Below are positions 17,481-26,603 of a stretch of 64,000 bases of DNA, one piece after another (positions within the stretch are counted from its first letter, which is position 1; each line of letters begins with the position of its first letter). A program made the translations under genes and the position numbers. The stretch comes from JACRLV01 sp045863555 (lineage in GTDB: Bacteria; Planctomycetota; Phycisphaerae; UBA1845; Fen-1342): NCBI GenBank assembly GCA_045863555.1, contig BTUU01000005.1, forward strand, positions 62,001 through 126,000. Direction: 5' to 3'. The notes under the pieces were generated by a model. The model made no database searches. It saw only the letters and a program-made list of their open reading frames with translations, and had not been told where the DNA came from.

Positions 17481-19055
17481 TCAACCGCAGATCGCGCCGA
17501 ATTCCGCCAGAAGCACAGCCAGGTCGCCAAGATCAACGTCCCGGTCGCCATCCCCGTCGCCGTCGCTCCACGTCGCCGTTCCGGTCTGGCCGAAGTGCGC
17601 GAGCAGGAGCGCGAGATCGCCGAGATCGACGTCGCCGTCCGCGTCGACGTCGCCCGGGCAGGGCCGCTGATTGAGATAGACGTAGTTCCCCAGCGTCGGA
17701 TCCCAGTTCGCAATCGCCATATCCGGCCGGATCGAATACGTGTATTCAACCTCGAGCGACACCGCCGGCGCTTCGGCCACGGTCAGCCAGCCATGTTCCG
17801 GATCGGCGAAGTACGCCGTCGGTGCGACCTCCACGCCGTCGCGTCGGACATGTTGGACCGCCTGAATCGGCTGCTTCGCGAGCACGTACAGCCGCCGCGC
17901 CGACGCGGGGAACGTCTCTGACGCCGTCCGCAGCGCGTCGTTGCGAATGTCGCCGAACACGATCTTCTCCACGACGCTCGTTCCGCCCGAGTTCCAGTTC
18001 GACGCGGCCCCGAAGCTGCCGCCGCCGTTGAGAAAAATCCGCGTCCGGTCCCACCACGCCCCGGTGGCCAGGTCGAGATCGCCGTCCGCGTCGACATCCG
18101 CGAGCGCCACCGCCGAGCAGTACCCGTCGCTGTACGTCCAGTTCGCCGCCGTGGAAAAGAACCCGTCCGGCAGCCCGTCATATCGACGAAACCGGCCGCT
18201 GCCGCCCGTAAGCTGGTTGTTGTCGGCGATGACCAGCTCGGCGTGTCCATCATTGTTGAGATCACCGGCGCACGCCATGAGCCCGAACTGCGAAGCCACG
18301 TCGGTCGTGCGCCAGGTCGCGGTCGTGCTGAGCGCGCCGCCGCTGTTCACATACGCCCATGTATATGTCTTGGACCCGAGGCCGATCAGGTCGAGCCACC
18401 CGTCGTCGTTGGCATCGACCCAGATCACGCTGTCGTAGCACCAGCGATCATCCGACTGCCAGCTCGGCACGCTCTCAAGGCTTCCGCCGATGTTCATGTG
18501 CACGACATTGCGATAATTGTGCGGCGTCGACGAGTACGCGTCACCTGTCCCGACCGCGAGATCGGGCCGACCATCGTTGTTCACGTCGCCGAATGCAACG
18601 GTGAAGGCCGGCGCATTGAATCCGGAGACCCACGCGGGCATCGACGAGAGCGTTCCGCCGTTGTTCACGTAGAGCTTGGCACACGGACCGCCCTCGTTAA
18701 GCAGAAGCGCCACCGCAACGTCCGGCCAGCCGTCCCCGTTGACATCTCCGACGGAGAGATGCCCGTTGTACGCCAGGTCCGCCGACTGCCAGTCGGGCAG
18801 CGCCGGGAACGTCCCATCGCCGCGGTTGTAGTACACGACCAGACGCTGCCGCGCCATGTCGTTTCCATTGGCCACCACCAGATCGAGCCAGCCGTCGCGG
18901 TCAATGTCAACGAGCGCACAGCCCGTTGAGTACTGAGTGTCGGCCGAGACCCAGTCCGGTGTTGCATTAAACAGGTTCTGCGCCCGCGCGGTCAGCACAG
19001 CCGTCAGGAACGCGCACAGAACCCAAAGTGGAGTCGCATGAAGGGAAGCGTGCAT
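17481..19055 (-). CDS. Secreted VCBS/FG-GAP repeat protein with dockerin-like end
   Basis: 524 residues. The signal peptide ends at about residue 25 (LTARAQNLF). The body consists of repeated Ca-binding beta-propeller blades with the pattern DxNxDGxxDLxVA, for example DIDRDGWLDLVVANGND, DVNGDGWPDVAVALL and DVNNDGRPDLAVGTG. The last 60 residues carry two dockerin-like EF-hand repeats (DVDADGDVDLGDLALLLAHFG and DGDRDVDLGDLAVLLAEFG). The start has GGAGGG upstream. It is probably an extracellular adhesion or polysaccharide-binding protein. No cohesin partner is present in the window. Confidence 0.87.
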   Translation of the reverse strand: MHASLHATPLWVLCAFLTAVLTARAQNLFNATPDWVSADTQYSTGCALVDIDRDGWLDLVVANGNDMARQRLVVYYNRGDGTFPALPDWQSADLAYNGHLSVGDVNGDGWPDVAVALLLNEGGPCAKLYVNNGGTLSSMPAWVSGFNAPAFTVAFGDVNNDGRPDLAVGTGDAYSSTPHNYRNVVHMNIGGSLESVPSWQSDDRWCYDSVIWVDANDDGWLDLIGLGSKTYTWAYVNSGGALSTTATWRTTDVASQFGLMACAGDLNNDGHAELVIADNNQLTGGSGRFRRYDGLPDGFFSTAANWTYSDGYCSAVALADVDADGDLDLATGAWWDRTRIFLNGGGSFGAASNWNSGGTSVVEKIVFGDIRNDALRTASETFPASARRLYVLAKQPIQAVQHVRRDGVEVAPTAYFADPEHGWLTVAEAPAVSLEVEYTYSIRPDMAIANWDPTLGNYVYLNQRPCPGDVDADGDVDLGDLALLLAHFGQTGTATWSDGDGDGDRDVDLGDLAVLLAEFGAICG

Positions 19056-19302
19056 GATTTGCCCTCCGGCAGCGCCGGCGTGGAAAGCGGGTGGGACGAC
19101 AGGCGGCGCTCTACATCATCGTAGCCATCCGCCCCCAGCCGATCCATCGGCCTCGCTGCGGCTTTTCGCGCACCACGCCCACGGCGCCCCGTGCGCCGTT
19201 CGGCGGCGTGCCGAACCCAGCCCGTCCGCCGAAACGCAGCAGGGGCCGCGCGCCCCATGCGGCGCGCTGCCCCGCTTCGTCCGTCGACCGCGTGCAAAGC
19301 CC

Positions 19303-20343
19303 CTACGGGTGGTCCGTCGGGAGGTTCTTCAGATGCTTCATGATCAGTTCCTGGTTTGCCAGGATCTGAAGGTCGCGATCGCGCGCTTCCGAGGCGATCC
19401 CGATGAGCATGCAGTGGCGAATCTTGACGTTCACCTTCGACGTAATCCCATCGATCGCCTTGCTGAGTCCCTGAAAGATGGCGCCAAACTTCTTTGGCCG
19501 GTTGTTCTTGAGACTGACGCCCGCCCAGCCCCCGACCGCTCCGGTCTTGTGGAGTTCGGTCGTTCCCGCCGCGTCCAGGATCGAGCCGATGAGGCCGGTT
19601 GCGAGCGAGAACTTCCCGAGGTCTGCCATCGCCTGCCGGATCCCCTCAAGCTCATTGAGGATCGGCGTGCAAACCGCCAGTTCACGGTCCAGGTACTCGC
19701 CCTCCTCCGGCATCTCGGGCTCGTCCAGCGCGATCCGGATCGCCTCCAGGTCGGCGATGGCGCGCTGGATCGCCGCGGGCATGCCGTCCGGCTCGAACAT
19801 CCGCGTCTCGACCGCAAACGTGCGGTACATGGGATAGAGCGAGCGGGCAGGTAGAGCTTCGAGGATCGTGACCTGCAGCGAGAAGTCCACCCGCGTCGTC
19901 GGAAGATCCGACAGGTCAAACAGCGTGTTCAGAAGCGTCTGCATGTCCCGAATGAGCCCGACCACGTTCTGACGAAATGGCTCGGCCTCGCCGCCATTAA
20001 CGAACGCGTCGCGCCCCTCGATCTCCTCCGCCAGCCCCTGCTGGAGATCATCGATCGCCTCATCGATCGCATCGCGCACCTCGCCGCTCAGCGTCAGCAC
20101 GCCCTCCTGAATCGTGTCGCGAATCTGGATCGCCGTGTCGCGGGCCGTCGCGGCGTTGTTGCGGGCCTCAATCGCCCGGTCCCGCGCCGACGCTGCGTTA
20201 TTTCGGGCCTCCGTCGCCCGATCCCGGGCCGCCGTCGCGAGCGATAGAATGTCATCCAGAATGTCCGCGCGGGCCGCCGGGCCGGAGCTGAACAGCGCGA
20301 GCAGGCACGCGCCCGTCGCCAATCGATACAGTGTCGTCCGCAT
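19303..20343 (-). CDS. Secreted coiled-coil protein of unknown function
   Basis: 346 residues. A signal peptide (ACLLALFSSGPAARA) is followed by a short coiled-coil region built from 14-residue repeats (ARDRATEARNNAAS, ARDRAIEARNNAAT, ARDTA), then a longer mixed helical domain. The C-terminus contains GWAGVSLKNNRPKKFGAIFQ and a Lys/His-rich end. It resembles no family I can name. It is transcribed away from the ECF sigma gene at 20514, so the 170-bp gap between them holds both promoters. It could be a target of that sigma factor. Confidence 0.72.
   Translation of the reverse strand: MRTTLYRLATGACLLALFSSGPAARADILDDILSLATAARDRATEARNNAASARDRAIEARNNAATARDTAIQIRDTIQEGVLTLSGEVRDAIDEAIDDLQQGLAEEIEGRDAFVNGGEAEPFRQNVVGLIRDMQTLLNTLFDLSDLPTTRVDFSLQVTILEALPARSLYPMYRTFAVETRMFEPDGMPAAIQRAIADLEAIRIALDEPEMPEEGEYLDRELAVCTPILNELEGIRQAMADLGKFSLATGLIGSILDAAGTTELHKTGAVGGWAGVSLKNNRPKKFGAIFQGLSKAIDGITSKVNVKIRHCMLIGIASEARDRDLQILANQELIMKHLKNLPTDHP
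20147..20230 (-). repeat. Two 42-bp tandem repeats inside the coiled-coil gene
   Basis: Units at 20147-20188 and 20189-20230 encode the 14-residue ARDRAxEARNNAAx coiled-coil motif. They differ mostly at third positions, which suggests an old duplication kept at protein level. A partial third copy follows in the protein. Confidence 0.7.
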
Positions 20344-20513
20344 TGCTGATCTCCCTTCGGTAGAGTGAGTTGCCGCTCATCGGACGACATCGGCGCCCGG
20401 CGCGTCCGGAAAATCTGCCCTGATTTCTTCGAATCTGCGGTAAATGGGGAAAAAACCCGCCCAGACACGCCGCCGCGTTACAATCGGGGTCACGTTCGGC
20501 CGAGGGCAGACCC

Positions 20514-21077
20514 ACGAACCCGCAACAGACGATAACCCGCCTGCTCAACCACGCCGCCGGCGACCGGCCGTCGGCCGCGGCCGAGCTTCTCCCGATCGTC
20601 TACGAAGAGCTTCGCCGCCTGGCCGCGACCTTCTTCAGCGACCAGCGATCGGGCCACACACTTCAGCCGACAGCCCTCGTGCACGAGGCGTACCTCAAAC
20701 TCGTCGACCAGACCATCGCGTGGTCCAACCGCAGGCAGTTTTTCGTGGTCGCCGCTGCCGCGATGCGCAGCATCCTGATCGACCACGCGCGAAACCGCGG
20801 ACGACTGAAGCGCGGCGGCGATCGGGAGCGAATCGTGCTGGCAGACGACCCCGCGGCGCCGGCCGACGATGCCCTGCCCATCGAATCCATCGATCAGGCG
20901 CTCAGAAGGCTCGCCGAGCTGGACGAACGAAAAGCCCGGCTGGTCGAGCTTCGCTTCTTCGGAGGTCTCACGCTCGATGAGGCGGCCGACGTCCTCGGCC
21001 TTGCGCGGTCGACGGCCTCGGAAGACTGGCGGATCGCGCGGGCGTGGCTCTACAACGAACTTCGAGGCGAGCTGTGA
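20514..21077 (+). CDS. ECF sigma factor with apparent ACG start
   Basis: 187 residues if started at ACG 20514. The sequence matches the planctomycete ECF family that precedes Ser/Thr kinases: LLPIVYEELRRLAATFF, HTLQPTALVHEAYLKLVDQ (region 2) and LVELRFFGGLTLDEAADVLG (sigma-4 helix-turn-helix). There is no ATG, GTG or TTG in frame between the upstream TGA (20421) and GTG 20679; starting at 20679 would delete much of region 2. GAGGG at 20502-20506 sits seven bases before ACG 20514, exactly where the paralog at 44863 has ATG. So either ACG is used or one base is wrong. The stop overlaps the kinase GTG (GTGA). Confidence 0.8.
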   Translation, partial: TNPQQTITRLLNHAAGDRPSAAAELLPIVYEELRRLAATFFSDQRSGHTLQPTALVHEAYLKLVDQTIAWSNRRQFFVVAAAAMRSILIDHARNRGRLKRGGDRERIVLADDPAAPADDALPIESIDQALRRLAELDERKARLVELRFFGGLTLDEAADVLGLARSTASEDWRIARAWLYNELRGEL

Positions 21078-24000
21078 GCGGCCCGGAACGATTCCGCCGC
21101 GTCGAATCCCTCTTTCGGGCTGCGCTCGCGCTGCCGGCCGACTCGCGCGACGAATTCCTGACGCGCTCGTGCGGTGGCGAAACGTCGATTCTTCTTCAGG
21201 TCCGCGCGCTGCTGGCGACGGACAATCGGCCGGACGGCGCGCTCGACCGACCGGCGATCGTTTCCGTAAGCGGCGCCCTGGACGCGAGTTCCGCGCCGCA
21301 GCTCCCGCAGCGGATCGGCCGGTACCAGATCATTCGCAAGATCGGCGAAGGAGGAATGGGAACCGTTTTCGAGGCGGTCCAGGAGAATCCGCACCGGCGC
21401 GTTGCCCTGAAACTGCTCCGCCACATGGACGGTTCACGTCGTTTGCTCCAGCGGTTCCAGCTGGAAGCCCAGATTCTCGGGCGGCTTCAGCACCCCGGCA
21501 TCGCCCAGGTCTACGAGGCGGGTATTGACCATGAGGATCCGATCGGACGACCCTTCTTCGCCATGGAGTTCGTCGACGGTCCCACCTTGCTCGAATTCGC
21601 GGCCCAGGCCCGGCTCGACCTTCGCGCCCGGCTCGATCTCTTCGTGCAGATCTGCGAGGCGGTCCAGTTCGCCCACCAGCACGGCGTCATTCACCGCGAT
21701 CTCAAGCCCGCAAACATCCTCGTCGTCTGCGCCGGCACATCCGCGCCGGCGAACGAGCCGCACCCCCGTGATTCGCGCTCCGTCCATGCCCGGCCGCATC
21801 CGAAGATCCTCGATTTCGGCGTCGCGCGGCTGAGCGACCGGGAACCCGGATCACCGACGGTGCACACATCGGTCGGGGAGTTGATCGGCACGGTTCCCTA
21901 CATGAGCCCCGAGCAGGCCGCCGGCGATCCCCGCCTGCTCGACTGGCGAAGCGACGTCTACTCCCTGGGCGTCATCCTCTACGAATTGCTGACGGGACGG
22001 CTTCCCCACGACGTCCGGCAGTTGCCGGTTCACGCCGCGGTCCGGGTCATCCGCGAGGACGATCCGGCACCCGCCGGTTCGGTCATCCGTTCACTGCGGG
22101 GCGACATCGAGACGATCCTCGCCAAGGCCCTGGAAAAGGACAAGCTCCGGCGCTACCAATCAGCCGCCGAACTCTCGAGCGATCTCAACCTCTACCTGAA
22201 CCAGCAGCCGATCCACGCCCGGCCGGCCTCGGCGCTGTATCGGATCGGGAAATTCGCCCGCCGAAACAAGGCGATCGTCGGCGGCGTGCTGGGCGCGTTT
22301 CTCGCGCTCACGGCCGGGACCGCGATCGCCGTCCGCCAGGCGATCATCGCCGAAGAGTCCCGCGCCGGAGAACAGCGGCAGCGCGTCGAGGCGGAGCGAC
22401 AGAGCTACCGGGCGTCCCTCGTCGCCGCGTCCGCCTCGCTGCGGCGCCACGAAATCGCCGAGGCGCGGCGACACTTGCTGGCCGCACCGGAAGAGTACCG
22501 CGGTTGGGAATGGGCCCACCTGCACAGCCGGCTCGACGACAGCCTCCTCTCGCGCACCACCGGCTTCGTTTCGATGAGCACGGACATCAGCCCGGATGGC
22601 CGGCTCGTGGCCGCCTGCAACTCGGCCGGCCTGATTCGCCTCTGGCGCACGTCCGACTGGGCGCCCGTGGCGGAGCACTGCCTGACCGGCTCGCTCGCCC
22701 AGCGCCGCGTGCAGCAACTCGTCTTCTCGGCGGACGGCGGCGAAATTCGCGCCGACGCGCGCGAGGGCTCGGTGCGGCTCGATGGGCGGACGCTGGCGCC
22801 CATCGCGGTCGAAGAGCGCGTTTCGCTCCGCCGCAGCCCGGACGGCGCACTCGCCGTCGCCCTCGAACGCACGGAGGCCGAGGACCGCCTGGTGCTCGAA
22901 GACTATGCAACCGGAACGCCGCGATTCCGCATCGACGGCCGCGGCGCACGCGACGCGATCGTCCGTTTCTCTGCGGATGGAAGCCTCGTCGCGATCCGCC
23001 TCGTGCGCGATCACGGGCTGCGCGTCTATCGATGCAGCGACGGGACCCTCCTGTGCGCGCGGCCCGACCTCGCGGCATCCAACGACCTCTGCTTCAACGC
23101 CGACGGCACGCGCATCGGCGTCGCCCTGATGACGGGCGAAGCCCAGATCGTGAATACCGACGGCGGCGCAACGCTCGCTACGCTCGGCGGCCACGAATCG
23201 CCCGTCGTCGCGATCCGCTTCAACCCGCGCGGCGACCGGCTCGCGACAGCCTCCGACAACGGCACGGTGAGGCTCTGGGACGGAGCGACCGGCGCACTGC
23301 TTGCGGCCATGGATGGGAACCCCGCGGTAGTGAGCGGCCTCCTCTTTGCGCCCGACGGCAAAACCATCATCGCCACGACCATCGACGGCGATATCCGCTG
23401 GTGGAGCGCCGACCTCGAGTCCGATCCGTTCGTGCTCCACGCGCCGGACGCGGTCTACAGCCTCGCGTTCTCCCCCGACGGTTCGCAGCTCGCCGCGGCC
23501 TGCCTCGGCGGCGAACGGCCGCTCCGGGTCTGGGACTCGGCCGGCTGGCGCCTGCGCCGCGCCGCGCTGGACGGCTTTCTGAGCGCAGTCGCATACAGCC
23601 CCGACGGTCTTCGCTTGGTTGTCGCTCGATCGCTCGAAAAACGAACGTCAATCGTGTCCCTCGACGGTGAAGAGATCGGCTCGATACCCGGTCACAACTG
23701 GCGCACCGACTGGGCCGCGCTCGACGCCGACGGCCGGCGCATCCTCTCGCTCGGAAACGACGGCTGTCTCGCCGCAACCTCGATCGCCACTGGCAAACGC
23801 ACGCACGACGCGATCTTCAACGGCGATCTCGACGGCGACGGCTGCCGCGCCGCGCTCAATCCGGATCGATCCCTCCTCGCCGTGGCCTGCCGAACCACGA
23901 TCCGGTTGGTCGATCCGAATACGCTTGAAACGCGCGCCACGCTCGAAGGCCACACGGACCCCATCCACGCCGTCGCCTTCAGCGCCGACGGGACACAGAT

Positions 24001-24346
24001 CGTCTCGGGCGGCCGCGATCGCACCGTGCGCGTCTGGAACGTCCGCGACCGCTCGGCCGTCGCGACCCTGACCGGCCACACGCACGACATCTTCGCCGCG
24101 ATCTTCAGCCCCGACGGCCGGCGCATCGTCTCCGGCGGCCGCGACAAAGTGATCCGCGTCTGGGATACGTCGGGCTTCCGCGAGATCACGCAGCTCCACG
24201 GCCACACGTCCTACGTCTACTGCCTCGCGTTCAGCCCCGACGGCCGAACGCTCGCCTCCGGCGGAGGCGACAGCACTGTCCGCATCTGGGATGTCCGGCC
24301 GTTTCGCGAGGTTGCGGCGTCGGCGCACGCGGGCGACGCGCAGTAA
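21074..24346 (+). CDS. Membrane Ser/Thr protein kinase with WD40 repeats
   Basis: 1090 residues, GTG start overlapping the sigma factor stop. After a 80-residue N-terminal region (VSGPERFRRVESLFRAAL) comes a Hanks-type kinase domain: Gly loop GEGGMG 91-96, Lys113, HRD 207-209, DFG at 247. A single transmembrane helix lies around 398-420 (IVGGVLGAFLALTAGTAIAV). The rest is a WD40 propeller region (LATASDNGTVRLWDG, IVSGGRDRTVRVWNV, IVSGGRDKVIRVWDT, LASGGGDSTVRIWDV). With the adjoining ECF gene it forms a sigma/kinase module: the kinase probably phosphorylates or gates the sigma factor in response to a signal read by the propeller. All catalytic residues are present. Confidence 0.92.
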   Translation: MSGPERFRRVESLFRAALALPADSRDEFLTRSCGGETSILLQVRALLATDNRPDGALDRPAIVSVSGALDASSAPQLPQRIGRYQIIRKIGEGGMGTVFEAVQENPHRRVALKLLRHMDGSRRLLQRFQLEAQILGRLQHPGIAQVYEAGIDHEDPIGRPFFAMEFVDGPTLLEFAAQARLDLRARLDLFVQICEAVQFAHQHGVIHRDLKPANILVVCAGTSAPANEPHPRDSRSVHARPHPKILDFGVARLSDREPGSPTVHTSVGELIGTVPYMSPEQAAGDPRLLDWRSDVYSLGVILYELLTGRLPHDVRQLPVHAAVRVIREDDPAPAGSVIRSLRGDIETILAKALEKDKLRRYQSAAELSSDLNLYLNQQPIHARPASALYRIGKFARRNKAIVGGVLGAFLALTAGTAIAVRQAIIAEESRAGEQRQRVEAERQSYRASLVAASASLRRHEIAEARRHLLAAPEEYRGWEWAHLHSRLDDSLLSRTTGFVSMSTDISPDGRLVAACNSAGLIRLWRTSDWAPVAEHCLTGSLAQRRVQQLVFSADGGEIRADAREGSVRLDGRTLAPIAVEERVSLRRSPDGALAVALERTEAEDRLVLEDYATGTPRFRIDGRGARDAIVRFSADGSLVAIRLVRDHGLRVYRCSDGTLLCARPDLAASNDLCFNADGTRIGVALMTGEAQIVNTDGGATLATLGGHESPVVAIRFNPRGDRLATASDNGTVRLWDGATGALLAAMDGNPAVVSGLLFAPDGKTIIATTIDGDIRWWSADLESDPFVLHAPDAVYSLAFSPDGSQLAAACLGGERPLRVWDSAGWRLRRAALDGFLSAVAYSPDGLRLVVARSLEKRTSIVSLDGEEIGSIPGHNWRTDWAALDADGRRILSLGNDGCLAATSIATGKRTHDAIFNGDLDGDGCRAALNPDRSLLAVACRTTIRLVDPNTLETRATLEGHTDPIHAVAFSADGTQIVSGGRDRTVRVWNVRDRSAVATLTGHTHDIFAAIFSPDGRRIVSGGRDKVIRVWDTSGFREITQLHGHTSYVYCLAFSPDGRTLASGGGDSTVRIWDVRPFREVAASAHAGDAQ

Positions 24347-24527
24347 CCGCCGGCAGCCTCTCCCCCCGGGCCAGAATTGCGCATCCGGCCCTCGCTGCCG
24401 GAACGCACTTCGCCCGCCGCGGCAGATTTCCCCGAAAGCGCCGCCTGCCGCCTCCGCTCTCTTCCTGGACGCGCTGGAACGTACTCGGTGCGGAAACCGG
24501 ATGCAGACGAGATCAAGGAGACGGCTC

Positions 24528-26429
24528 ATGTTTCGACGATTGGCATGGAAAGCGGCGGCGGGCATCGCGGCGATGGCGCTGGGGCACGGACCGGCGATGG
24601 CCCAGGTCCCGGTCGGGAGCGCATTCACCTACCAGGGCTCGCTCTTTCAGGACGGTGCAGCCGTCTCGGAGAACTGTGACTTCCAGTTCCGGCTCTGGAA
24701 CGACCCGGTCGCGGGAGCCCCGGTCGGCGCGGCGATCGCTTTGAACAACGTGCCCGTCGACGGCGGCCACTTCGCCGCTCAGCTCGATTTCGGCGCCGCC
24801 GCGTTCGGCGGCCAGGCTCGCTGGCTGGAGATCTCCGTGCGGCGGCCCGCCGGCGTCGGTCCCTGGCAGACCCTCACACCGCGACAGGCTCTGACCCCGG
24901 CGCCCTACGCGATCGGCCTCAGCCTGCCGTTCCAGGGGATCGCCGACCAGAACCTGGGCGGCGCATTCGAGATCATCAACAACGACATGGGCTGGGCCGG
25001 CGTTTTCCGCAACAACAACCCGGCCAATACCGATGCCGCCCTCAACGTGACTTCGATGGGCGGCCCCGCGGGCCAGTTCTTTAATGATGCCGGCGGCCTG
25101 GCGATCTCCGCCCGTTCCATCGCAAACGGAACCGCGATCTACGCCGATGCACCGGGGGTGGGCAACGATGCCAAGTCGATTCACGGGCTGATCGCACTGC
25201 CCAACGGCGGCCTGAACTCGGCCGCGGTCCGGGGCGAGAATCTCTCGCTCTCCGCGGGCGCGGCCGGCGTCTGGGGCTCGAACGTCGGCGCTGGCTACGG
25301 CGTCCGCGGACAGAGTCTCAGCGGCCGCGGTGTCTTCGGCGAGACCACCAGTGACTTTGGCTTTGGCGTCTACGGCTCCGGCGCCGGGCGCTCGGGCATC
25401 GGCGTCTACGGCATCCACCCCAGCCCGAACGGCGACGCACCCGGCGTCGACGGCGTTACGCAGTCGTTCGAAAACGGCGCAACCGGCGTCCGCGGCCGGG
25501 CAACCTCGGCCCAGACCTCCACGGCTCGCACGTTCGGCGTCCTGGGGACGAGCAATTCGATCCTCGGCGTCGGCGTTCGCGGCGAATCAAACACGGGCGT
25601 CGAGGCCGACGGCGACCAGTACGGCGTCTTTGCCACGGCCAGCAATATCGGCGGCCACGCCGTGCACGGCGAGGGCACCTATGGCATCTGGGGCCGCGGC
25701 AACGACGGCGGCGCAGGCGTTCGCGGCGAAGCGGGCAACAGCTCCACGTTCGGCGTCTGGGCGGTCGGCGGCGGCGGCCGCCTCGGCGCGCCCGCCCTTC
25801 GTGCCGACGGCAACACCGGACCGGCGATCTATGCGCTGGGCAGCCGCGCAATCGAAGGCGAAGGCACGGAATTCGGCGTCCGCGGCGTGACCTGGGAAGA
25901 AACTGGCGTCGGCGGCACCTTCACGAACTACGCCGACGGCGGCGTGGCACTTCGCGTCAATGGACGCGCGGAAGTGCAGGGCACGCTCAGCGTCAATGTG
26001 CTCGAAATCCAGGGCGGTGCGGACCTGGCCGAGCGATTCCCCTTCAGCGAGGCCGCCGAGCCTGGCATGGTCGTGGCGATCGACCCCGACCAGCCCGGTC
26101 GCATGCGAGTCTCGCGCGAGGCCTACGACAAGCGCGTCGCCGGCGTCATCAGCGGTGCAAACGGCCTCTCCGCCGGCGTCGTCCTCGGCGATGAGCCCGG
26201 CAGCGACCGGAACCTGCCGATCGCCCTCAACGGCCGCGTGTGGGTCAAGTGCGACACGCGGGCTCGCGGGGTTAAGGCCGGCGACCTAATGACCACGTCC
26301 GATCGGGCCGGGTTCGCGATGCCCGTGATCGACCGCGAAAAGGCCGACGGCGCGATCATCGGCAAAGCCATGACGGAACTCGCCGAGGGCGAGCAGGGTA
26401 TGGTGCTCGTGCTCGTCAACCTGCGGTAG
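24528..26429 (+). CDS. Secreted surface repeat protein, family shared with 42695-44641
   Basis: 633 residues, AAGGAG ribosome binding site. A signal peptide ends near AMAQVPVG. The N-terminal domain (about 25-130) includes AFTYQGSLFQDGAAVSENC and RWLEISVRRPAG. The middle is made of short Gly-rich turns (GVRG, GVFGETTS, GVYGSGAG, GVWAVGG), probably a beta-helix shaft. The C-terminal ~140 residues (ADLAERFPFSEAAEPGMVVA to QGMVLVLVNL) are nearly the same in the 42695 paralog and resemble a tail-fibre cap. It follows the WD40 kinase gene by 181 bp. Function unknown; an envelope or fibre role is likely. Confidence 0.8.
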   Translation: MFRRLAWKAAAGIAAMALGHGPAMAQVPVGSAFTYQGSLFQDGAAVSENCDFQFRLWNDPVAGAPVGAAIALNNVPVDGGHFAAQLDFGAAAFGGQARWLEISVRRPAGVGPWQTLTPRQALTPAPYAIGLSLPFQGIADQNLGGAFEIINNDMGWAGVFRNNNPANTDAALNVTSMGGPAGQFFNDAGGLAISARSIANGTAIYADAPGVGNDAKSIHGLIALPNGGLNSAAVRGENLSLSAGAAGVWGSNVGAGYGVRGQSLSGRGVFGETTSDFGFGVYGSGAGRSGIGVYGIHPSPNGDAPGVDGVTQSFENGATGVRGRATSAQTSTARTFGVLGTSNSILGVGVRGESNTGVEADGDQYGVFATASNIGGHAVHGEGTYGIWGRGNDGGAGVRGEAGNSSTFGVWAVGGGGRLGAPALRADGNTGPAIYALGSRAIEGEGTEFGVRGVTWEETGVGGTFTNYADGGVALRVNGRAEVQGTLSVNVLEIQGGADLAERFPFSEAAEPGMVVAIDPDQPGRMRVSREAYDKRVAGVISGANGLSAGVVLGDEPGSDRNLPIALNGRVWVKCDTRARGVKAGDLMTTSDRAGFAMPVIDREKADGAIIGKAMTELAEGEQGMVLVLVNLR

Positions 26430-26603
26430 CCCCGGCGACCCGCACCATCCGGCTGGCATCCGTGCGACGCCATCGGCCTTATCAGCCGGCGGCGTCGCCG
26501 CATTTGTCCCGCCTGTCCGGCAGGGAACCGTTTTCTCGATGCAGCGCCGGAATTCCGAAAGCGCGCCGCGAACAGGCCGCTTGTTCGGGAAAGGAGACTC
26601 AGC

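Noticed and set aside
20679..21077. Shorter ECF sigma reading starting at GTG 20679
   Set aside because: It would remove the N-terminal half of region 2, which is conserved in the same frame upstream.
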